Below are positions 1-6,465 of a stretch of 8,122 bases of DNA, one piece after another. Numbering within the stretch: the stretch's first letter is position 1; each line of letters starts with the position of its first letter. Both the position numbers and the translations under genes were made by a program. The DNA is from Actinomycetes bacterium (GTDB lineage: Bacteria > Actinomycetota > Acidimicrobiia > Acidimicrobiales > RAAP-2), in contig JANXTQ010000297.1 of NCBI GenBank assembly GCA_025352305.1, forward strand, positions 1-8,122. The letters run 5' to 3'. Under the pieces are notes generated by a model. The model did not search any database. It had not been told where the DNA came from and was given only the letters and a program-made list of their open reading frames with translations.

Positions 1-1389
1 ATGTACCTGGGAAACTCCCCCTCGCGGCGAAACCTCATCGAGTCGACAGTTCGCACTCCCTTACGCGGAGTCGTCGGATCACTCACCGTGCCCTTCGGCA
101 GTAGTTCGGTGACGGTGATCTCAGTGCTGCAAGGAGAAAGAGTTCCCCAGCTCTTCTCGGGAACTCCACTCGTCATCTTGCTGATTGGAACTGCTTGTTC
201 GTTGTTGCTGGGCGCCTTAACGCAGTCGTTCTCGCTTCGTCGACTCCAGAGCCAGCGCCATGTTCTTCATTCGACTCGGCGGCTTCACGAAGAACGCTCC
301 GTCTCGCAAACCCTTCAGCGGGCCCTGCTACCCGACGAGCACCTCGACTTTCCGGGAGTGGAAATAGCCACTCGGTATCGGGCGGGAACGCACGATTTAG
401 AGGTCGGCGGTGACTGGTACGACGCGTTCGCGGTCACTGACGACACGGTTCTCTTCGCAGTTGGTGACGTGTCGGGACGCGGCGTGGCGGCGGCCACAGT
501 CATGAGCTCACTGCGTTACGCAATTCGTGCGTACGCGCTTCGTGGCGACAACCCCGCGAGCATTCTTGACGGACTCGGCTCAATAGTTCGAACCGAGCGT
601 GAACAATGCTTCGCCACGGTGCTCGTCATGCAACTAACGGTATCGACGGGTGAGTTAGTCGTCGCCTCCGCGGGTCACCTCGCACCGATCATTGTCGACT
701 CGAACGGTTCACGCCTCGTGGCCCTGCACGTCAGCCCGCCGGTGGGCGTGGACTCGCCGCACGCCGTCCAGTCCGTGACCGTCTCTCTCGAAAGGGGATC
801 GTTGTTGTTTGCCTACACCGACGGACTTGTTGAGCGTCGCGGTGAGCTCATTGACGATGGACTGAATCGATTGACGCAGCAATTGAAAGGATCAGAAATC
901 TCCATCGACCATCTCGTGGATTCGGTGATGCAGCACATGTTGCCGGGTGAAGTATCCGACGACGTCGCGCTTCTGGCGGTTCGGATCTTGGTCGGCGGGT
1001 CAGATCTGACCTATTCGAGACGATTCTCGCGCGACGCTCATTCCATTGAAGCGAGTCGGCGATTCTTGGAGGAGTCACTACGCAGGAGTTCTCGCGCCAC
1101 GCTGAGTGAGATCACCAGCGACGCCGTACTTTTGAGTGTCTCGGAACTTGCGACGAACGCGATTGTGCATGCCCAAAGCGCGTTTCGTGTGCGAATCGAC
1201 GTGAGTCAAACAGGAACAGTTCGCCTTGAAGTTACCGACGACGGTGGAGGAATTCCTCAGCCACGGACGTCGAATGCGAAGGAGTCCGGAGGACGCGGAC
1301 TCCAGGTGCTGGACATCCTGGCGAGCCGGTGGGGGGTCCACACCAGTGAAAATCCCCCCTTAACCGCGGTGTGGGCGGAGTTTGACTAA
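1..1389 (+). CDS. Membrane-anchored SpoIIE/PP2C-family phosphatase with C-terminal HATPase domain (5' partial)
   Basis: Residue numbers count from the first in-window codon. A hydrophobic helix lies at about 53-75, preceded by about 50 residues that look like the end of an extracytoplasmic sensor domain, then a short linker. The SpoIIE/PP2C phosphatase domain covers about 115-330: GGDWYDAF (136-143), VGDVSGRG (154-161), AGHLAP (224-229), YTDGLVE (272-278) and DDVALLAVR (320-328), which include the expected metal-binding aspartates. A GHKL/RsbW-like ATPase follows at about 340-462, with an N-box SELATNAIVHA (381-391), TDDGGGIP (412-419) and a GGRGL lid (430-434). In known relatives the phosphatase dephosphorylates an anti-anti-sigma factor and the kinase-like domain binds or phosphorylates it, so this protein probably switches a sigma factor in response to an outside signal. 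No STAS domain or STAS gene is visible here. The frame is open to the window edge. A protein starting at the ATG at base 1 would lack the N-terminal membrane segment needed for this topology, so I treat the 5' end as cut. Confidence 0.88.
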   Translation: MYLGNSPSRRNLIESTVRTPLRGVVGSLTVPFGSSSVTVISVLQGERVPQLFSGTPLVILLIGTACSLLLGALTQSFSLRRLQSQRHVLHSTRRLHEERSVSQTLQRALLPDEHLDFPGVEIATRYRAGTHDLEVGGDWYDAFAVTDDTVLFAVGDVSGRGVAAATVMSSLRYAIRAYALRGDNPASILDGLGSIVRTEREQCFATVLVMQLTVSTGELVVASAGHLAPIIVDSNGSRLVALHVSPPVGVDSPHAVQSVTVSLERGSLLFAYTDGLVERRGELIDDGLNRLTQQLKGSEISIDHLVDSVMQHMLPGEVSDDVALLAVRILVGGSDLTYSRRFSRDAHSIEASRRFLEESLRRSSRATLSEITSDAVLLSVSELATNAIVHAQSAFRVRIDVSQTGTVRLEVTDDGGGIPQPRTSNAKESGGRGLQVLDILASRWGVHTSENPPLTAVWAEFD

Positions 1390-1419
1390 TGCGCAGTAAG
1401 TACGTGGCCCCAAAAAGAG

Positions 1420-1445
1420 GTTTAAACGTCGTCTCATCGGGGCAT
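1420..1445 (+). promoter_or_regulatory. Possible SigF/SigB-type promoter upstream of the FN3 protein
   Basis: GTTT at 1420-1423 (GGTTT from 1419) is followed after 16 bases by GGGCAT at 1440-1445. The actinobacterial general-stress sigma pattern is GTTT, 15-17 bases, GGGTAT, so this differs at one position. It lies 38 bases before the chosen ATG at 1484, which leaves room for a short leader. It sits in the gap after a SpoIIE-type phosphatase, a class that commonly controls such sigma factors. This is a pattern match by eye. A housekeeping -10 (CATAAC, 1443-1448) is an alternative reading. Confidence 0.35.
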
Positions 1446-1470
1446 AACTTGATTGTTGTTACGAGGAAGT

Positions 1471-1476
1471 GAGAGG
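1471..1476 (+). promoter_or_regulatory. Ribosome binding site of the FN3 protein
   Basis: GAGAGG lies 7 bases before ATG 1484. It favours this ATG over the in-frame GTG at 1469, which would overlap the site and add five residues (M-R-G-R-T) ahead of an otherwise typical signal peptide. Confidence 0.6.
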
Positions 1477-1483
1477 CCGTACC

Positions 1484-2149
1484 ATGAAAATCTCCAATTT
1501 GCTAGCGCGTGCGTCACTCGTCATTGCTACGACCGCCCTGCTCGTGCCGTTGATGAACTCAACTGCCGATGCGACGAAGCCTGGCGGAGGAAATCCGCCG
1601 GCACCAGCGTCGCCGGCCATCACGGCGCTGGCTTCTAGCAACCGCTCGTTGGCTGTGACGTGGAGCGAGTCCAGTGCCGGATCGATCACCTTCGTAGCAA
1701 CAGCCAAGTCCGCGGGCAAGTCATCGAAGTCCTGCACGTCGCACGCTACGTCCTGCGCAATTTCCTCACTCGTCAACGGAGTGATCTACAACGTGAGTGT
1801 TGTGGCCTCCAATACCGGTGGCTCGTCGGTACCCTCTGCGGTCGCCACACAAATTGTTGGCATTCCAGGCGCTCCGCTGTCGGTTCACACGGTAGCGGCC
1901 ACGGCTTCGGCGACTATTTCTTGGGCCCCGCCCAAGGCGAGTGGTGTCGCGGCCGTATCGAGCTACATGGCGACTGCGTCGCCGGGCGGATTTAGTTGTT
2001 CGAGTCAGGGCACGTTGTTGAATTCACCGCTTAGGAGCTGTCAGATACCAGGACTCACGTCGGGAACAAAATACACAGTGACCGTGACGGCGACTAACGC
2101 GTACGGCACTGGGGTTCCCTCCAAAGAGGCCTCTGTTACCGCGAATTAA
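1484..2149 (+). CDS. Small secreted protein with two fibronectin type III domains
   Basis: A 221-residue protein with a clear signal peptide: basic start (K2, R9), hydrophobic core at about 10-24, and an ADA-type cleavage motif at 28-30. A Gly/Pro-rich linker (about 31-45) leads to two FN3 domains, about 46-125 and 128-221. Each has the typical early Trp (W60, W147) and a late YxVxVxAxN strand (102-110 and 197-205). Each domain also has two cysteines just before that strand, C84/C91 and C172/C186, which could form disulfides outside the cell. There is no membrane anchor, sortase motif or enzyme domain, so it is probably released or held non-covalently. FN3 modules usually serve as binding or spacer units, and the partner here is unknown. 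The gene stands alone, 94 bases after the phosphatase/kinase gene, and is closed by a strong terminator. FN3 domains with paired cysteines are common in secreted proteins of Acidimicrobiia (recalled, not searched). Confidence 0.85.
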   Translation: MKISNLLARASLVIATTALLVPLMNSTADATKPGGGNPPAPASPAITALASSNRSLAVTWSESSAGSITFVATAKSAGKSSKSCTSHATSCAISSLVNGVIYNVSVVASNTGGSSVPSAVATQIVGIPGAPLSVHTVAATASATISWAPPKASGVAAVSSYMATASPGGFSCSSQGTLLNSPLRSCQIPGLTSGTKYTVTVTATNAYGTGVPSKEASVTAN

Positions 2150-2178
2150 TCAAGTCTTTCGCAGCAATGCGGAATCAA

Positions 2179-2216
2179 GAGATGACCCCAGCCACACCGA
2201 CGGCTGGGGTCATCTC
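2179..2216 (+). terminator. Perfect 15-bp terminator hairpin after the FN3 gene
   Basis: The left arm at 2179-2193 (GAGATGACCCCAGCC) pairs perfectly with 2202-2216 around an 8-base loop. The stem is GC-rich and begins 30 bases after the FN3 stop codon. The tail (GCGTTTACGG) has only a short T run, so this is a strong stem with a weak U-tract, a form often seen in high-GC Gram-positive bacteria. It isolates the FN3 gene from the reductase gene. Confidence 0.8.
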
Positions 2217-2315
2217 GCGTTTACGGTCAAAGTGCTAACGAGCGACGACGTGTAGGTCGCGACGTCCGTATGCTCAGAGGACTCACTTTCGAGCGACGGC
2301 TAAAGATTTCAGCAC

Positions 2316-2321
2316 AAAGGA
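2316..2321 (+). promoter_or_regulatory. Ribosome binding site of the reductase gene
   Basis: AAAGGA lies 6 bases before ATG 2328. It is the only purine-rich match near the start and supports that start codon. Confidence 0.6.
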
Positions 2322-2327
2322 CCTCCC

Positions 2328-3464
2328 ATGAGCAACACCCCCGAAACGGGACTTCAGATTCGATCCACGGTCACGGCCGCGGGAGCGTTGGAACTCACGT
2401 TGCTGGAAGTTCCCGTTACGCAGCCGCAGGGCAATGAGGTCCTCATTCGAGTGGAAGCGTCGCCGATTAACCCTTCGGACCTCGGCCTGTTGCTCGCCGG
2501 AGTTGACGTCAGCAACGCGGTTGCCTCGACGCATAATTCTCAGCCTCTGTTGAGTGTGCCCGTGGACGCAGCAACCCTTCGCGCGTTGTCTGCTCGTCTC
2601 GATGAGTCCATGCCGGTTGGAAATGAGGGCGCCGGAACCGTCATTGCGGCGGGTAGTTCCGACGCGGCTCAGGCGCTGCTTGGGCGAACGGTGTCCGTCG
2701 CCGGTGGCGCGATGTATTCGCAGTACCGCGTTGTTGACGCAACGCAGTGTTTGGTTCTGCCTGAAGGCACGGACGCACGTATTGGGGCCTCTTCTTTTGT
2801 GAATCCCCTCACTGCGCTGGGTATGGTCGAAACAATGCGCTCCGAAGGTCACAGCGCCCTCGTTCATAGCGCCGCGGCGTCCAATCTCGGCCAGATGCTG
2901 GTGCGCCTATGCCTAGAAGAAAACGTACCGTTGGTGAACATTGTTCGCTCCGAACAACAAGAAGCACTACTTCGTTCACTCGGCGCGCAGCACGTCTGTA
3001 ACTCGTCGAACGAAACGTTCATGAAGGATCTGATTGGAGCAGTAAGTGAGACCTCCGCGACGCTGGCCTTTGATGCAACCGGTGGGGGAACATTGGCGAG
3101 CCAGATCTTGACGGCGATGGAGGCCGCGGCCAATTCAAACGCGGCGAACTACAGCCGCTACGGCTCGACAACGTACAAGCAGGTCTACATCTACGGCGGC
3201 TTAGACCGCAGTGCCACGGTTCTCTCACGGAACTTTGGTTTCGCGTGGGGTCTCGGGGGATGGTTGCTCACTCCCTTTTTGCAGAAGGCCGGAATTGAAA
3301 AGTTGATTGGCCTCCAACAGCGAGTCGCGCAGTCGCTCACGACGACATTCGCGAGTTCCTATTCACGAGAGATTTCCTTGAGCGAGGCCCTCGATCCGCA
3401 GGTTGTTGCTCAGTACGCTCGTCAAGCGACCGGCGAGAAGTTCCTCATCACGCCGCACGCCTAA
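2328..3464 (+). CDS. Zinc-independent medium-chain dehydrogenase/reductase (quinone oxidoreductase-like)
   Basis: A 378-residue protein of the medium-chain dehydrogenase/reductase superfamily. The GroES-like N-terminal half has VLIRVEASPINPSDLGL (38-54) and GNEGAG (98-103). The cofactor half starts near NPLTALGM (159-166) and has the nucleotide-binding stretch ALVHSAAASNLGQM (177-190), which replaces the usual GxGxxG, as in quinone-oxidoreductase and enoyl-reductase relatives. The catalytic zinc ligands of alcohol dehydrogenases are absent (N48-P-S-D where the Cys would sit) and no structural four-cysteine lobe is present, so NAD(P)H-dependent reduction of a quinone or activated alkene in the cytoplasm is likely. 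About 45 residues separate NPSD from GNEGAG, longer than in short quinone reductases. That spacing and the C-terminal stretch from TTFASSY to TGEKFL (338-372) appear typical of a particular subfamily often annotated only as zinc-binding dehydrogenase. The substrate is unknown. The gene is monocistronic, following a terminator and converging on tldE. Confidence 0.85.
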   Translation: MSNTPETGLQIRSTVTAAGALELTLLEVPVTQPQGNEVLIRVEASPINPSDLGLLLAGVDVSNAVASTHNSQPLLSVPVDAATLRALSARLDESMPVGNEGAGTVIAAGSSDAAQALLGRTVSVAGGAMYSQYRVVDATQCLVLPEGTDARIGASSFVNPLTALGMVETMRSEGHSALVHSAAASNLGQMLVRLCLEENVPLVNIVRSEQQEALLRSLGAQHVCNSSNETFMKDLIGAVSETSATLAFDATGGGTLASQILTAMEAAANSNAANYSRYGSTTYKQVYIYGGLDRSATVLSRNFGFAWGLGGWLLTPFLQKAGIEKLIGLQQRVAQSLTTTFASSYSREISLSEALDPQVVAQYARQATGEKFLITPHA

Positions 3465-3475
3465 GAGGTGATGAG
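3444..3475. terminator. Inverted repeat at the convergent gene ends, possible bidirectional terminator
   Basis: CTCATCAC (3444-3451) pairs with GTGATGAG (3468-3475) around a 16-base loop that contains the reductase stop codon. The gap to the tldE stop is only 25 bases, so a shared terminator would be expected about here. The stem is short, the loop is large and there is no clear T run. Confidence 0.35.
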
Positions 3476-3489
3476 CCGTCCCCGAATAC

Positions 3490-4884
3490 TTAGTTAGCGG
3501 GACTGACCGAACTCATGTTGAACTGCTCCACTCGCAGAGTCGGCATTGCCGTGCGGTTGTAGTAAGCACCGGTGTCGCGTCCGTAGGTGCGCTCGGTTTT
3601 ACCGACCTCACTCGCGCGAGCCAGCAGTTCCAGTGGGCTCTCGTTAAATCGGAAGTTGTTGACCGAACCCGTCACCTGTCCGTCCTCAATCAGGTAGACG
3701 CCGTCACGGGTGAGCCCGGTTAACAGCAAGGTTGCGGGGTCTACCTCTCGGATGTACCAGAGACTGGTGAGTAGGAGACCCCGCTTCGTCGAGGCAATCA
3801 TCTCGTCGGTCGAGGCAGTGGCGCCCGGAGCACTCAGAATGAGATTGTCAACGGGAGCAGCGAATGCGGCGTTCGACCTTGCGGCGCCGGCGCGGTGATA
3901 CATCAGTCGTTCCAGCACTCCCGCCTTGATCCACGACGTGCGCTCGAGGCCGACACCGTTATCAAATACGGAGATCTCCGAACTGGACGAGCTCGTCGAC
4001 ACGAACGGAGCACAGCGCAGCGTTGATTCGAGCGGATCGCTAAAGAGATCAAACGCAGTGGTGCTCAACTGCTCGCCGATTCGTGTGCCGCCGCCCTTTT
4101 TCGAAAAAATCGTCTTTCCGTCCTCGGCGTCCTGTCCCGTGGCGGTCCCGTAGAGCCGAGTGATCATGTCGGACACCGTGGACGGCGGCATGAGAACTTC
4201 GTAGCGCCCGGCCGGAAGATCGATGGACGTTCGGGCCCACTCGAGACGACGACGCAGTTCGCTCTCGAACGTCTCCATCTCAACGCCAACAAAATCCTCG
4301 GTGCCCACTCCCACCCACGACGAACGGCGTCCATCTGCTCCACGGCCCATCATGGCGAGCGAGCCGGTGGGCTGTACGAAGCGGCGCCGAACTCCGCTCG
4401 ACGTAGCCAAATACGTCGTCGCGAGCGAGTGTTGAGCGAATCCCGCCAGCGTGATCTCACTCGATCGGGCTCGATCAAAAGCGCCGCTCAAACTACCCAG
4501 GACGCCGTCGAGAATAGATAGATCCGTTTCGGGTGCCAACAACGAGAAGTCTGCATCACTCATGCCCCTGATTAGTTGCGCCGCGTCACTCGCCGCGGGT
4601 GCTGACGCGGCGTTAGCTTCCGCGGCGAGTACCAACTCCACGATGTCCGGCGAGCCGGAACGAGTGGCGACGCCCGAACTGAGCACACCCGCTCGCTCGA
4701 CAATGGCGATGACGCTCACTCGCCGATCGCGTCGAACCCCGTTGGTGGTAACCGAGTTGACGGCGAAACGAACTTCGGCCTCGCTGATCTCTTCGACGAT
4801 GACCACACACTGTGCGCTACGCGAAGCGGCCAACGCCGCTTCGGCCACTTCGTGAGCGGGCGCCAAGGTCGCGACGCTGGCCAT
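3490..4884 (-). CDS. tldE: TldE/PmbA-family subunit of the TldD-TldE metallopeptidase
   Basis: A 464-residue TldD/PmbA (U62) family protein. The C-terminal half is diagnostic: LLLTSLWYIREVDPATLLL (370-388), TGLTRDGVYLIEDG (389-402) and NNFRFNESPLELLARA (409-424). No HExxxH is present. The region where TldD has it reads PPSTVSDMITRLYG (233-246), and the C-terminal CGK cysteine is missing too, as expected for the non-catalytic TldE partner. In E. coli, TldD and TldE together form a chamber-like peptidase that trims unfolded or leader peptides, for example in microcin B17 maturation and CcdA degradation. This copy presumably makes the same complex in the cytoplasm. The ATG at 4884 overlaps the tldD stop by one base (TAATG), with GGAGG 10 bases upstream, so translation is coupled and equal amounts of the subunits are likely. 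No RiPP precursor or modification enzyme is seen nearby, so a housekeeping role is as likely as a biosynthetic one. Confidence 0.93.
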   Translation of the reverse strand: MASVATLAPAHEVAEAALAASRSAQCVVIVEEISEAEVRFAVNSVTTNGVRRDRRVSVIAIVERAGVLSSGVATRSGSPDIVELVLAAEANAASAPAASDAAQLIRGMSDADFSLLAPETDLSILDGVLGSLSGAFDRARSSEITLAGFAQHSLATTYLATSSGVRRRFVQPTGSLAMMGRGADGRRSSWVGVGTEDFVGVEMETFESELRRRLEWARTSIDLPAGRYEVLMPPSTVSDMITRLYGTATGQDAEDGKTIFSKKGGGTRIGEQLSTTAFDLFSDPLESTLRCAPFVSTSSSSSEISVFDNGVGLERTSWIKAGVLERLMYHRAGAARSNAAFAAPVDNLILSAPGATASTDEMIASTKRGLLLTSLWYIREVDPATLLLTGLTRDGVYLIEDGQVTGSVNNFRFNESPLELLARASEVGKTERTYGRDTGAYYNRTAMPTLRVEQFNMSSVSPAN

Positions 4885-6386
4885 TACTGACCCGCCTCCG
4901 CGCGAGCATTCAAAATGCTGACGTTTCGAACCAACGCCGAAGGACAGCCGTGACTGACCGACGCCACCTGGCTGGGTTGAGCCTTACCGCAGTTAAAGGC
5001 GCCGCAGAGCAAGTAGGTCGATTCGCCGCCGACGGCTTCCATCGAACCCCAAAAATCCGTCGTCGTGGCCTGATACGCCGCGTCGCGCACCTGGCCGGTG
5101 ATAACGCCATTTTCGATACGAAAGAATCTCTGGCCCGTGAACTGAAAGTTGTAGCGCTGCATATCGATCGACCAACTCTTGTCACCTTCAATAAACAGTC
5201 CACGCTCCACACCGCAAATCAGGTCCTGCGTGCTCGGACCGTCACTCGCGCCAGGGGCCAGTGAGACGTTGGCCATGCGCTGGATGGGTAGGTGTAATGG
5301 GGAGTCACCGTAGGCACATCCGTTGGAACGGTTGTAGCCCGCGACGGCCGCCGTGGAGCGGTCCAGTTGATAGCCCACCAGTACGCCGTCACGGATGAGG
5401 TCGAAGCTCTGCGCTTCCACCCCCTCGTCGTCGATGCCAATACTCGCCAGTCCGTGCTCAGCGGTGCGGTCGCCCGTTACCTGCATGATCGACGAACCGT
5501 ATTTGAGTGTGCCGAGTTGATCCGGCGTGGCAAATGATGTGCCGGCGTACGCCGCCTCGTATCCGAGCGCGCGGTCCAGTTCCGTGGCGTGGCCAATGGA
5601 CTCATGAATCGTGAGCCACAAATTTGTCGGATCAATGACGAGGTCGTATCGACCGGGCTCAACTGAGGGCGACTTGAGTTTTTGCACCAACAGTTCCGGC
5701 AGGCGCGCGAGTTCGTCCTCCCAGTCCCAGCCGTCGCCGAGCAGGTACTCCCAACCGCGACCGACGGGTGGCGCAATGGTCCGCATGGTTTCAAAGTCGC
5801 CGTCATCGCCAATAGCCACGAGGTCGAGTGCCGGATGAATCCGCACTCGCTTTTGGGCGGCCGTCGTGCCGGAACTGTCGACGTAGTGCTTGTACTCCGT
5901 GACGGCCAACACGCGAGCCGAGACGTGGCTAACGCCCGGTGCGTTGAGCAGTCGGCGACTCCAATCACTGAGTAGTTCCAATTTTTCCGCCAGAGGAACG
6001 CTCGTTGGGTCAATACGAAACGGTGACGTCCAGTTGACCTCTCCGTGGCCGGGCTCACTCACCAGTTCAAAGGCACCGGAGCGTGCCGACGCGACACGGC
6101 TCGCACTGTCGACGGCTTGCTGGGTGATGTGACTCGCCGCCCGTGAGCTGAGATCGACGGTCGCGGCAAAGCCCACGGAACCGTTATTGACAACGCGCAC
6201 TCCCATGCCGATGGTCGTGTCGTCGACTGTGGTCTCGAGCACTCCGTCGCGCAACGTGACGTACTGCGCGTGGATCTCTTCGACGCGCACGCTCGCTTCG
6301 CTGGCGCCCAGCGCGCTTGCGCGCTCGAGCGCGGCGCTGCTGAGCGAGCTCACGAGCGCGCGATCAAGTGAAGAGTTGGAACTCAT
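4884..6386 (-). CDS. tldD: TldD zinc metallopeptidase subunit
   Basis: A 500-residue U62-family protein carrying the catalytic site. The zinc motif HESIGH (261-266) is followed by ATELDR (267-272). Near the C-terminus, NCGKAQPSQVASVSHGCP (465-482) supplies C466, at the place of the cysteine zinc ligand reported for E. coli TldD. Also typical are VDSSGT (169-174), SFDLIRDGVLVGYQLDR (327-343), and the late segment FFRIENGVITGQVRDAAYQ (421-439). Length fits the family. It acts with TldE, encoded next, to cut unstructured peptides inside the cell. The ATG at 6386 is the only good start: the frame has a TAA 24 bases upstream with no other start codon between. There is no strong ribosome binding site before it, so a very short or leaderless transcript is possible. 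The frame is intact and every expected active-site residue is present. Confidence 0.95.
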   Translation of the reverse strand: MSSNSSLDRALVSSLSSAALERASALGASEASVRVEEIHAQYVTLRDGVLETTVDDTTIGMGVRVVNNGSVGFAATVDLSSRAASHITQQAVDSASRVASARSGAFELVSEPGHGEVNWTSPFRIDPTSVPLAEKLELLSDWSRRLLNAPGVSHVSARVLAVTEYKHYVDSSGTTAAQKRVRIHPALDLVAIGDDGDFETMRTIAPPVGRGWEYLLGDGWDWEDELARLPELLVQKLKSPSVEPGRYDLVIDPTNLWLTIHESIGHATELDRALGYEAAYAGTSFATPDQLGTLKYGSSIMQVTGDRTAEHGLASIGIDDEGVEAQSFDLIRDGVLVGYQLDRSTAAVAGYNRSNGCAYGDSPLHLPIQRMANVSLAPGASDGPSTQDLICGVERGLFIEGDKSWSIDMQRYNFQFTGQRFFRIENGVITGQVRDAAYQATTTDFWGSMEAVGGESTYLLCGAFNCGKAQPSQVASVSHGCPSALVRNVSILNARAEAGQ

Positions 6387-6395
6387 TACTCGCTG

Positions 6396-6425
6396 ACCAT
6401 ATCGAACTTACTGCTGCACGTTCAG
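6396..6425 (-). promoter_or_regulatory. Possible tldD promoter close to the start codon
   Basis: On the minus strand, CTGAAC (6425-6420) and TATGGT (6401-6396) are separated by 18 bases, a partial fit to -35/-10 boxes (TGA core, and TAT with final T). The start site would fall within a few bases of ATG 6386, which fits the missing ribosome binding site. The match is weak. The operon could also be read from upstream, through the 79-base gap. Confidence 0.25.
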
Positions 6426-6451
6426 CGAGGGCATCGTGAAGCGTGCCCTCG
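6426..6451 (-). terminator. Hairpin between the beta-helix gene and tldD
   Basis: CGAGGGCA (6426-6433) pairs perfectly with TGCCCTCG (6444-6451) around a 10-base loop, 14 bases beyond the stop codon of the minus-strand beta-helix gene. No T run follows on the minus strand, so it may be a weak terminator or only an RNA-stabilising stem. Confidence 0.4.
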
Positions 6452-6465
6452 GATCGGGCCTTGAG

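Noticed and set aside
1407..1443. GGCCCC and GGGGC arms as a terminator for the phosphatase gene
   Set aside because: There are only about five base pairs around a loop of over 25 bases and no T run, and the right arm coincides with the better-supported promoter-like boxes.
1459..1776. 105-codon minus-strand frame opposite the FN3 gene
   Set aside because: The plus-strand gene has a signal peptide, two FN3 domains, a ribosome binding site and a terminator. The opposite frame shows nothing recognisable.
2217..2327. Housekeeping promoter for the reductase gene
   Set aside because: TATGCT at 2269-2274 resembles a -10 box, but no acceptable -35 box lies 16-18 bases upstream.
2283..2867. 194-codon minus-strand frame
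   Set aside because: It lies antisense to the reductase gene, which has clear family motifs and a ribosome binding site. Its translation is Arg/His-rich with no recognisable domain.
4451..5264. Plus-strand frames of 134 and 150 codons across the tldE/tldD junction
   Set aside because: They are antisense to two well-supported genes and have Ala/Arg/Ser-rich translations without domain character.
5477..6058. 193-codon minus-strand frame inside tldD
   Set aside because: It is in an alternative frame of tldD, covers the zinc-motif region, and has a low-complexity Arg/Ser/Thr-rich translation.
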